A stretch of 6,705 nt of DNA. It comes from Rickettsiales bacterium. GTDB lineage: Bacteria; Pseudomonadota; Alphaproteobacteria; Rickettsiales; JANQQO01. Below, piece by piece: positions 1-5,245 of the stretch. Both the position numbers and the translations under genes were made by a program. The stretch's first letter is position 1; each line of letters opens with the position of its first letter. The notes beneath the pieces were generated by a model. The model was not told where the DNA came from, searched no databases, and worked only from the letters and a program-made list of their open reading frames with translations. Location: NCBI GenBank assembly GCA_028289305.1, contig JANQQO010000134.1:1-6705 (forward strand). Direction: 5' to 3'.

Positions 1-1
1 G

Positions 2-628
2 TTTAAAACTGCGCGCTATCGCACCGGGTTGAAGGCGGTGATTGAGAAATATGGCATGAATCTGGTGCTGACGCCGACGGAGGAGATTATCTTATGCGAT
101 ATCGACCCGGCGGAGAAGGGGGCGATTGAGGCGCTGTTCGCGGAATATCACATTCCGTTGGCTGAGGCGCATACGCCAATGCAGCTGCATTTTATGACCT
201 GTGTCTCGCTGCCAACATGTCAGAAGGCGCTGGCAGAGTCAGAGCGGGTGCAATTTGCGCTGATGGACGATATTCAGGCGGCGCTGGATAGTTATGGCTT
301 AGGCGATGAGCGCCTGACGGTGCGGGTGGTCGGCTGCCCGAATGGCTGTGCGCGGCCCTATGTTGGTGATATTGGCATTGTTGGGCGGATGCCTGGACAT
401 TATGTGTTGTTTATCGGTGGGGATTTTGAAGGCACACGGCTCAATACGAAAGTATTTGATAAGGTGCCGCAGGGCGATATTGCCGCGGCGTTAAAGCCGA
501 TGTTTGCGCTGTTTAAAGAAGAGCGGCAGGGCGATGAGGGCTTCGGCGATTTTTGTCACCGTTTTGGTGTGGAGAAAGTGACTGCTGCGAGCGCAGAAGC
601 GAATAGTGACAAGAAATGGGCAATGTGA
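2..628 (+). CDS. cysI: Sulfite reductase hemoprotein subunit, C-terminal part (partial, 5' end outside window)
   Basis: The reading frame is open from the window edge, and the last 208 residues are present. They carry both halves of the siroheme/[4Fe-4S] ligand signature: TCVSLPTC (C-x5-C, fragment residues 67 and 73) and GCPNGCARPY (C-x3-C, residues 112 and 116). The last cysteine is expected to bridge cluster and siroheme iron. The closing EGFGDFCHRFG block is also typical of the family. The enzyme performs the six-electron reduction of sulfite to sulfide in the cytoplasm. The GCARPY and KVPQGDI stretches look somewhat more like ferredoxin-type than enterobacterial NADPH-type enzymes, but the visible half cannot settle the electron donor, and no flavoprotein partner (cysJ) is in view. 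The TTG at 29 is internal, because homologous sequence (FKTARYRTG) continues upstream of it. Family assignment is very secure. Confidence 0.96.
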   Translation, partial: FKTARYRTGLKAVIEKYGMNLVLTPTEEIILCDIDPAEKGAIEALFAEYHIPLAEAHTPMQLHFMTCVSLPTCQKALAESERVQFALMDDIQAALDSYGLGDERLTVRVVGCPNGCARPYVGDIGIVGRMPGHYVLFIGGDFEGTRLNTKVFDKVPQGDIAAALKPMFALFKEERQGDEGFGDFCHRFGVEKVTAASAEANSDKKWAM

Positions 629-630
629 GG

Positions 631-665
631 TCGTTAATGGTTAGTCGTTATTCGTTAATGGTTTT
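631..665 (+). repeat. Left heptad-repeat array (five 7-bp units)
   Basis: Five consecutive 7-mers are in perfect register: TCGTTAA (631), TGGTTAG (638), TCGTTAT (645), TCGTTAA (652) and TGGTTTT (659). The consensus is T[CG]GTTAN. The 12-mer TCGTTAATGGTT occurs twice, at 631-642 and 652-663. The array fills nearly all the space between the cysI stop and the ribosome binding site of the next gene. Confidence 0.85.
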
Positions 666-676
666 TAGGAGATTTT

Positions 677-1033
677 GTGGGAACACATAAAGATTTGGAT
701 GTTTGGAAGATGTCTTTAGATTTAGTAGATGCAGTGTACGATGCAGTACCAGCATTGCCTAGGGAAGAAAAATATGGCCTTGCTAGCCAGATGGTGCGGG
801 CAGCGGTTTCTATCCCATCAAATATTGCAGAGGGGTGCGGTAGAGGTAGCAATAAAGAGTTGATTCAGTTTTTGAATATTGCCCGAGGTTCGCTTGCTGA
901 GTTGGATACGCAACTCATCATATGTAGCCGCCGTGGTTGGTTGGAAATAAGCACGCTGGAAAGAATAGAAGCACTTATTGAGAGAGTAGGAAAAATGCTC
1001 TCGAAATTGGTGATATCTCTTAAGAAAAAATAA
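677..1033 (+). CDS. Four-helix bundle protein, S23 / 23S rRNA intervening-sequence protein (IVP) family
   Basis: This 118-residue protein has the full family signature: an N-terminal DLDVW (residues 6-10), the central QMVRAAVSIPSNIAEGCGR (38-56) and the IARGSLAELDTQL segment (68-80), ending in a basic tail (SLKKK). Family members form small four-helix bundles that assemble into oligomers. They are encoded in 23S rRNA intervening sequences of some bacteria, and a relative (Avd) assists diversity-generating reverse transcriptases. The biochemical role of the stand-alone members is unknown. The GTG at 677 is chosen as start because AGGAGA (667-672) lies just upstream and the family N-terminus begins here. 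The gene sits inside inverted heptad repeats, its own stop codon lies within the right array, and it is more A+T-rich than the cys genes. It probably has no part in sulfur metabolism. Family call is secure, function is not. Confidence 0.93.
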   Translation: MGTHKDLDVWKMSLDLVDAVYDAVPALPREEKYGLASQMVRAAVSIPSNIAEGCGRGSNKELIQFLNIARGSLAELDTQLIICSRRGWLEISTLERIEALIERVGKMLSKLVISLKKK

Positions 1034-1057
1034 CCAATAACGATTAACGAGTAACGA
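1030..1057 (+). repeat. Right heptad-repeat array, inverted relative to the left array (four units)
   Basis: The units are ATAACCA (1030), ATAACGA (1037), TTAACGA (1044) and GTAACGA (1051). Their reverse complements read TCGTTAC, TCGTTAA, TCGTTAT and TGGTTAT, the same motif set as at 631-665. Aligned against 638-665, 23 of 28 positions match. The TAA stop of the four-helix-bundle gene (1031-1033) is part of the first unit. Confidence 0.85.
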
Positions 1058-1069
1058 TTTACAAAAAAA

Positions 1070-1588
1070 ATGTTTCCCATCGTATTAGACATAACCAAGC
1101 TTTCGATTGTGCTGATTGGCGCTGGGCCGGCAACGAAGCGGCGGAAAGAATTATTGACTGCAGCAGGCTGCACGCCGAAGGAAATCGCCGGCGAGCCTAA
1201 GGCAGAGGAGCTGCAAGGGGCAGATGTGGTGTTTACGGCTGATTTTGACGTGGCGACCACGGCGCGGATTTATGCGCTCGCTAAGGAGGCAGGTGCGTTG
1301 GTGAATGCTGAGGACATACGCGAATATTGCGATTTCCACGTGCCGGCATTGGTGCGGCGCGGGGATTTGCTGCTGACCGTGTCGACAGCGGGCAAAAGTC
1401 CTGGCTTGGCACGGCGGCTACGGCAGACATTGGAGCGGTTGTTTGGTGAAGAGTGGTCTGAGAGGTTGGATGCTCTTTCTGATGCGCGGCTTCAGTGGAA
1501 AGAGGAAGGTGCCGATTTTAAAGAATTAGGACAACGGACGAATGCCTATTTAGATAAAGAAGGATGGTTGGAGAACGTAGGACGTTAG
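1070..1588 (+). CDS. Siroheme synthase N-terminal domain protein (Met8/CysG-N type precorrin-2 dehydrogenase / ferrochelatase)
   Basis: This 172-residue protein resembles the NAD-dependent N-terminal half of CysG and yeast Met8p. These enzymes oxidise precorrin-2 to sirohydrochlorin and insert iron, giving the siroheme needed by CysI just upstream. Visible are a Rossmann start (SIVLIGAGPATKRRKELL, residues 12-29), NAED (79-82) where D82 aligns with the catalytic Asp of CysG's NVVDA, and CDFHVPALVRRGDLL followed by STAGKSPGLARRLR (105-118). The methyltransferase (CobA) half of E. coli CysG is absent. The segment after the glycine-rich loop (about 33-50) is roughly 20 residues shorter than in E. 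coli CysG. The ATG at 1070 follows a run of A with no Shine-Dalgarno sequence, perhaps because the upstream element replaced it. Family call is firm; whether both activities are retained is not known. Confidence 0.88.
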   Translation: MFPIVLDITKLSIVLIGAGPATKRRKELLTAAGCTPKEIAGEPKAEELQGADVVFTADFDVATTARIYALAKEAGALVNAEDIREYCDFHVPALVRRGDLLLTVSTAGKSPGLARRLRQTLERLFGEEWSERLDALSDARLQWKEEGADFKELGQRTNAYLDKEGWLENVGR

Positions 1589-2092
1589 ATGATGCAGGGT
1601 AATTGGCAACAGATAGAAGTGGTAGATTATGCGCGTATTCAACCGATTATGCAGGAGGTGGTCGCAGCAGAAGAGTATCTTGTTTTGCCCGCAGATGCGA
1701 CAGATGAGGACTGCATTGCCTATTGGTTTAAAGATGGGAAGGGAGAGGTGTTTGTCTATGAAGAAGAGGATGAGATATTAGGCAGCTTTTACCTTCGTCC
1801 CAATTATTCTGGGTTGGGTGGTCATGTTGCCAATGGTGGTTATATTGTTGCTTCTGCTGCGCGTGGCAGAGGAATAGGCAGAAAATTGGGAGAAAAATCT
1901 ATAGAGGAGGCAAAGAAGCAAGGATATCGCGCGCTACAGTTTAATTTTGTGGTGTCTACAAATACGCCGGCGGTACGGCTATGGGAGACATTAGGGTTTA
2001 AAATTATTGGGACAATTCCCGAAGGGTTCCACGAGAAGCGCGAGCGATTTGTGGATGTGTATATTATGCATAAGGATTTTACGGACGCATGA
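1589..2092 (+). CDS. GNAT family N-acetyltransferase
   Basis: This 167-residue protein has the GNAT fold signature. The acetyl-CoA pyrophosphate-binding motif A is ASAARGRGIGRKL (residues 88-100, R-x-x-G-x-G), and the C-terminal motif NTPAVRLWETLGFKIIG (125-141) is the usual one for small-molecule or protein N-acetyltransferases. The substrate cannot be inferred. Serine acetyltransferase CysE has a different fold, so this is not a substitute for it. The start directly abuts the stop of the siroheme gene. Two ATGs follow each other (1589 and 1592), and AGGA at 1579-1582 could serve either. The 3' end overlaps cysH by 4 bp, which suggests translational coupling. Codon use looks a little more A+T-rich than in cysH (about 45% G+C in two sampled lines). 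Confidence 0.9.
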   Translation: MMQGNWQQIEVVDYARIQPIMQEVVAAEEYLVLPADATDEDCIAYWFKDGKGEVFVYEEEDEILGSFYLRPNYSGLGGHVANGGYIVASAARGRGIGRKLGEKSIEEAKKQGYRALQFNFVVSTNTPAVRLWETLGFKIIGTIPEGFHEKRERFVDVYIMHKDFTDA

Positions 2093-2823
2093 CGACATCG
2101 CTTTCCAGATTGTTGACGTATTACGGCGATTATGAGGCCGAGGCATTGCTGCGCGTGATGATTGGAGATGAGTTTGTAGGGAAGGTTGCGCTGATCTCGT
2201 CTTTTGGGGCGGATTCGGCATTGCTGATTAAAATGGTGGCGGATATTAACCCAGCGACGCCGATTTTGTTTTTGGAGACGGGAAAGCATTTTAAAGAGAC
2301 GCTGGACTATGTCGCCCAGCTGGAGAAGGAATTTGGATTAACCGGTGTACGGCGGTTGACGCCGGACCCGGAGTTGTTGCAAAAAGTGGACCCGGAAGGA
2401 GATTTGTGGCAAAGCCAGGTCAATCGCTGCTGCTGGTTGCGCAAGGTGGAGCCGTTAAATCGTGCTCTAGGCTCGGGCGAGTTTGAGGCGGTGATTACCG
2501 GGCGCAAGCGCTATCAAACGCAAGATCGGCACGATATTGATGCGATTGAGCTGTTTGATGACGGAATTTTCCGCATTAATCCGCTGGCGACATGGACGAA
2601 GGAAGATTTGAAGAGAGAATTTGCTGCGGGTGGTTTGCCGCAGCACCCGCTCGTGGCGAAGGGCTATCTTTCGATTGGCTGTGAGCCGTGCACCAAGGCG
2701 GTGAAGCCGGGCGAGGATGATCGCTCGGGCCGCTGGGCGCACACCATGGATATGCGTGGCGGGCAAAAGCAGGAATGTGGCATCCACATCGGTGGTGGGG
2801 ATGGCAGTAACTGGATGGTGTAA
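2089..2823 (+). CDS. cysH: Adenylyl-sulfate (APS) reductase, iron-sulfur type CysH
   Basis: This 244-residue enzyme would reduce APS to sulfite and AMP with thioredoxin. The phosphate-binding loop is SSFGADS (residues 37-43). It has the paired cysteines NRCCWLRKVEPL (C114, C115) and GCEPC (C198, C201) that hold a [4Fe-4S] cluster in APS reductases and are missing from E. coli-type PAPS reductases. The catalytic cysteine is in QECGIH (C230). The TGRKRYQT block (138-144) and DDRSGRW (210-216) are also typical. The start overlaps the GNAT stop as ATGA. The cluster motif predicts APS rather than PAPS as main substrate, although some cluster-bearing enzymes (B. subtilis CysH) accept both. A Gly-rich tail (IGGGDGSNWMV) follows the catalytic cysteine. 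Substrate preference is inference from the motif. Confidence 0.95.
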   Translation: MTTSLSRLLTYYGDYEAEALLRVMIGDEFVGKVALISSFGADSALLIKMVADINPATPILFLETGKHFKETLDYVAQLEKEFGLTGVRRLTPDPELLQKVDPEGDLWQSQVNRCCWLRKVEPLNRALGSGEFEAVITGRKRYQTQDRHDIDAIELFDDGIFRINPLATWTKEDLKREFAAGGLPQHPLVAKGYLSIGCEPCTKAVKPGEDDRSGRWAHTMDMRGGQKQECGIHIGGGDGSNWMV

Positions 2824-2845
2824 CAATTAACCAAAGGAGAAGACG

Positions 2846-3277
2846 ATGCACCTAACATCTAAACTAAAGGCTTTTGTAGCCATATTTTTTCTATTTACTT
2901 TAACGTTATACGGAGGTTTTACCATGACAGACGCACAAGCAAACGAGACACAGGAAGAATTTAAAGCGCGTATTGAAGCCGCGTTTCAAAGCCCAGGTAA
3001 AAAAGATGTGCGTTCGCTATTTCATCTGACCGGGCATCAGAGCGAAATGATGATCGTGATGATGATTTCACAGCTTAATGCGCCACAGATTTCCTTTGCA
3101 GAGCTGCCTGAGGATTTTGATCCGGTGCAGATTGCTGGTGGGTTTAAGTATAGCCCAAGCCTGGATCCTGTGGGGCATGTGATCTTCGAGGAAAATGAGG
3201 AAAAAACCGAAGCGCCTTATGGGGTGCATGAAGGCAAGTTTTACTTCACGGGAATTAAGCAAACGCCTGTGGAGTAA
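2846..3277 (+). CDS. Small exported protein of unknown function
   Basis: I do not recognise this 143-residue protein. Residues 1-32 look like a signal peptide: basic residues K6 and K8, a hydrophobic stretch FVAIFFLFTLTLYGGF (10-25) and a cleavage motif AQA before N33. The mature part (about 111 residues) is acidic, with a methionine-rich segment (SEMMIVMMISQ, 67-77), and contains no cysteine. Two starts are well supported. AAGGAGA (2834-2840) precedes the ATG at 2846, and GGAGG (2912-2916) precedes an in-frame ATG at 2924 (residue 27), which would give a 117-residue form without the signal. It lies between cysH and cysD in the same direction, 22 bp after cysH, so it is probably co-transcribed. 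A role in sulfur uptake or sensing at the envelope is possible but unsupported by any motif. Confidence 0.75.
   Translation: MHLTSKLKAFVAIFFLFTLTLYGGFTMTDAQANETQEEFKARIEAAFQSPGKKDVRSLFHLTGHQSEMMIVMMISQLNAPQISFAELPEDFDPVQIAGGFKYSPSLDPVGHVIFEENEEKTEAPYGVHEGKFYFTGIKQTPVE
2912..2926 (+). promoter_or_regulatory. Internal Shine-Dalgarno and in-frame second start
   Basis: GGAGG at 2912-2916 is followed 7 nt later by ATG at 2924-2926, in frame with the longer ORF starting at 2846. The spacing is ideal, and the motif is at least as strong as that of the upstream start. It would yield a cytoplasmic form lacking the hydrophobic N-terminus, or it may be the only true start. Confidence 0.5.
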
Positions 3278-3306
3278 GTGCTAGGTGCTGATTAGAAGGA
3301 AGCGGT

Positions 3307-4140
3307 ATGGACCATCTAGATAAACTTGAGGCGCAGTCGATTTATATTTTCCGTGAGGCGTTTCATACGATTGATAAACTTGCGATGTTGTGGAGCTTTG
3401 GCAAGGATAGCAATTGTATGATTCACCTAGCGCGGAAGGCGTTTTTTGGTCGCGTGCCGTTCCCGCTGATCCATTGTGACACGGAACTTGAATTTGATGA
3501 AGTCTATGCGTTCCGCGATAAATATGTGAAGGAATGGGATATCAACTTCATCAGCGAGGTGTGTCCGCCGCTGGAGACGACTGATCAGAGTCTGCCACAT
3601 TCGGCGCGTATCGCGGCGCGCAAGACGGGTGGTCTCAAGAATGTACTGAAGCAGCATGGCTTCACCGGTATTATAACAGGGATTCGCCGCGATGAGGAAG
3701 GTACGCGGGCGAAGGAGCGTTATTTCAGTCCACGGGATACGGAAGGCCAGTGGGATGTGAAAGATCAGCCGCCGGAATTCTGGGATCAGTTTATGACGGA
3801 GTTCCCTCCGGGAACGCATGTGCGCGTGCACCCGTTGCTACACTGGACGGAGTTTGACGTGTGGAACTACATCAAGCGTGAGAATATTCCGGTGTCAGAG
3901 CTTTATTTCGCGAAGCCCTATCACGAGCTGGAAGGTAAGGATTTTGGCGGGAAGATGATGCGGTTTCGCAGCCTCGGCGAAAAAGGCATCACCTGGCCGC
4001 TGCCTAGTGAGGCGGATACGATTGATAAGATTATCGAGGAATTGCGCGTGACACGCGTTTCTGAGCGCTCCGGCCGGCCCATGGGTGCGGATGAAGACGA
4101 AAGCAGCTTCGAACGCTTGAGAGCGGATGGGTATATGTAG
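3307..4140 (+). CDS. cysD: Sulfate adenylyltransferase subunit 2 (ATP sulfurylase catalytic subunit), divergent
   Basis: CysD makes APS from ATP and sulfate, in a complex with the GTPase CysN. This 277-residue protein has the PP-loop SFGKDS (residues 30-35), PFPLIHCDTELEFDEVY (51-67), GIRRDEEGTRAKER (125-138) and HPLLHWTEFDVWNYI (175-189). The C-terminal MRFRSLG and VSERSGR blocks are in the usual order. It is about 25 residues shorter than E. coli CysD (302), mainly because the loop between the LYFA and MMRFRSLG positions is reduced. It also has SFGKDS in place of SIGKDS, so it belongs to a divergent branch. AGAAGGAAG (3294-3302) serves the ATG at 3307. Its partner cysN lies further downstream, separated by two accessory genes and a palindrome, which is unusual because cysD and cysN are normally adjacent. 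Confidence 0.93.
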   Translation: MDHLDKLEAQSIYIFREAFHTIDKLAMLWSFGKDSNCMIHLARKAFFGRVPFPLIHCDTELEFDEVYAFRDKYVKEWDINFISEVCPPLETTDQSLPHSARIAARKTGGLKNVLKQHGFTGIITGIRRDEEGTRAKERYFSPRDTEGQWDVKDQPPEFWDQFMTEFPPGTHVRVHPLLHWTEFDVWNYIKRENIPVSELYFAKPYHELEGKDFGGKMMRFRSLGEKGITWPLPSEADTIDKIIEELRVTRVSERSGRPMGADEDESSFERLRADGYM

Positions 4141-4164
4141 TTTTGTATTATTAGGAGAACAGCA

Positions 4165-4863
4165 ATGGCAAAAATAGTGATGATATGCACGCAGGCGACG
4201 GATTTGGGCAATGGCGTGCCGACGGGGATTTGGTTTGAGGAGTTATCCACGCCGTATTATGTGTTTGAAGCGGCGGGATGCGAAGTGGATATCGCAACGC
4301 TTGGTGGCGGTGCGGTGCCGTATGACCCGAAGAGCTATAGCGCGGGTGGCGAGAACCCAGAAAGCGCAGAGCGATTTATGGCGGATGCGGCGGCGAAAGC
4401 GAAGCTGGATAACTCGCTGCGCCTGGCGGATCTGGATTTTGCGCAGTATGACGGGATTTTCTTCCCTGGCGGGCATGGCGCGGTAGTAGATTTGCCGCAG
4501 GATGCGGTGCTGGCGCAGAAATTAGGCGCTGCGTTTGATGCGGGTGTGCCGATTGCGGCGGTGTGTCATGGCCCGGGTGGATTGGTGCGTGCTACACGTG
4601 CGGATGGCCAGCCGATCGTGGCGGGTAAACGCGTGAATAGTTTCACCAATGCAGAAGAGGCAATCGCCGAGGCGACGGAGGCGGTGCCATTTTTGTTGGA
4701 AGATAAATTGCAAGAATTGGGCGGTGTGTTTGAAGGTGGTCCTGATTTTGCACCCTATGCGGTGCGTGATGGGCATTTGGTGACCGGGCAAAACCCGGCT
4801 TCTTCAGAAAAAACCGCGCAGCTCTTATTAGACGCCGTAGGTGAACGGCGGGAAGCGGCTTGA
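4165..4863 (+). CDS. DJ-1/PfpI family protein (Hsp31-like type 1 glutamine amidotransferase domain)
   Basis: This 232-residue protein has the class I amidotransferase-like fold of the DJ-1/Hsp31 group. It shows the nucleophile elbow AAVCHGPGG (C134, H135), FFPGGHGAVVDL (99-110) and GIWFEEL (21-27), whose glutamate would sit next to the catalytic cysteine. Members have been reported as chaperones, glyoxalase III-type enzymes acting on methylglyoxal, or proteases/deglycases, and the sequence does not distinguish these. AGGAGA (4153-4158) precedes the ATG at 4165 at good spacing. It follows cysD by 24 bp and overlaps the next ORF by 4 bp. Base composition matches the cys genes, so it appears to be a long-standing operon member. 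A role in protecting cysteine or thiols from reactive carbonyls during sulfur assimilation is speculative. Confidence 0.92.
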   Translation: MAKIVMICTQATDLGNGVPTGIWFEELSTPYYVFEAAGCEVDIATLGGGAVPYDPKSYSAGGENPESAERFMADAAAKAKLDNSLRLADLDFAQYDGIFFPGGHGAVVDLPQDAVLAQKLGAAFDAGVPIAAVCHGPGGLVRATRADGQPIVAGKRVNSFTNAEEAIAEATEAVPFLLEDKLQELGGVFEGGPDFAPYAVRDGHLVTGQNPASSEKTAQLLLDAVGERREAA

Positions 4864-5147
4864 AGAAATTTTATGTATACATCGTATCAAGTGGCCGTAA
4901 TGGAACGCTATATATTGGTGTGACATCGCATTTAGTGAAAAGAATATGGGAACATAAAAATAAAGTTATCAAGGGTTTTACAAAGAAATACGGCGTTGAT
5001 CAGCTTGTATATTATGAGGTATTCGATGATGCAGAAAACGCAATTTTACGGGAAAAGAGAATGAAGAAATTTTATAGAAAAGAAAAAGTAGCGCTTGTTG
5101 AAAAACATAATCCGAAGTGGAAGGATTTATACGAAGAGATCATTTAA
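4860..5147 (+). CDS. GIY-YIG nuclease family protein (UPF0213/COG2827 type)
   Basis: This 95-residue protein is a single URI-type GIY-YIG domain. It has YVYIV (residues 5-9) in the GIY position, TLYIGVTS (16-23) as the YIG strand, R28 and E31-H32 on the first helix, and a likely metal-binding glutamate E65 in the AILREKRMKK segment. It closes with NPKWKDLYEE (84-93). The family is made of small putative endonucleases of unknown biological target. The TTG at 4860 is taken as start, because (M)KKFYVYI is the normal family beginning. It overlaps the stop of the DJ-1 gene as TTGA. No strong Shine-Dalgarno is present, so it may depend on translational coupling. By hand count the gene is about 32% G+C, far below its neighbours, which suggests recent acquisition. 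A large palindrome begins 10 bp after its stop. Confidence 0.92.
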   Translation: MKKFYVYIVSSGRNGTLYIGVTSHLVKRIWEHKNKVIKGFTKKYGVDQLVYYEVFDDAENAILREKRMKKFYRKEKVALVEKHNPKWKDLYEEII

Positions 5148-5174
5148 TACACAAAAACGTCATCCTCATGGCGG

Positions 5175-5200
5175 GATTTTTGCCGTTTTAAGCAAAAATC
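5175..5200 (+). other. Hairpin within the palindromic element (9-bp stem)
   Basis: GATTTTTGC (5175-5183) and GCAAAAATC (5192-5200) form a perfect 9-bp stem with an 8-nt loop. No U-tract follows. This A+T-rich hairpin makes the left half of the larger element different from the right half, so it may be an internal insertion. Confidence 0.7.
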
Positions 5201-5206
5201 GTGACA

Positions 5207-5245
5207 TGGGGATCCAGGCTGCCTTGCTGTATGTCTGGATCCCCA
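5207..5245 (+). other. Central hairpin of the palindromic element (11-bp stem)
   Basis: TGGGGATCCAG (5207-5217) and CTGGATCCCCA (5235-5245) form a perfect 11-bp stem around a 17-nt loop. The sequence after the stem (CCTTCGCCC) is not T-rich, so termination is unlikely. It would be a strong structure in the cys mRNA leader before cysN. Confidence 0.75.

Larger units (their letters stand above)
631..1057 (+). mobile_element. Putative inserted unit: S23/IVP gene bounded by inverted heptad-repeat arrays
   Basis: The four-helix-bundle gene at 677-1033 is enclosed by two arrays of the same 7-bp motif in opposite orientation: TCGTTAN/TGGTTAN on the left, TAACGAN/TAACCAN on the right. The unit starts 3 bp after the cysI stop and ends 12 bp before the siroheme synthase ATG, splitting two functionally linked genes. 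By hand count the gene is about 43% G+C, lower than the cys genes. No transposase and no clear target-site duplication is visible. Proteins of this family are known from intervening sequences in 23S rRNA genes, whose ends are complementary. Reading this unit as a similar element lodged between protein genes is inference. Confidence 0.55.

Noticed and set aside
624..640. Target-site duplication flanking the heptad-bounded unit
   Set aside because: The sequence before the left array (TGTGAGG) does not match that after the right array (TTTACAA), so no duplication can be claimed.
677..1033. Four-helix protein as the Avd component of a diversity-generating retroelement
   Set aside because: No reverse transcriptase and no template/variable repeat pair occurs in the window. 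The sequence fits the S23/IVP branch.
631..1057. Heptad repeats read as a CRISPR array
   Set aside because: The units are 7 bp and contiguous, without spacers, and no cas gene is present.
865..1260. Minus-strand ORF spanning the right heptad array
   Set aside because: It is antisense to the four-helix and siroheme genes and resembles no family.
1840..2289. Long minus-strand ORF opposite the GNAT gene and cysH
   Set aside because: It is antisense to two well-supported genes and its translation has no family motif.
4211..4486. Plus-strand ORF of 91 codons inside the DJ-1 gene
   Set aside because: It is an arginine-rich shifted frame of the DJ-1 gene, which has the catalytic motifs.
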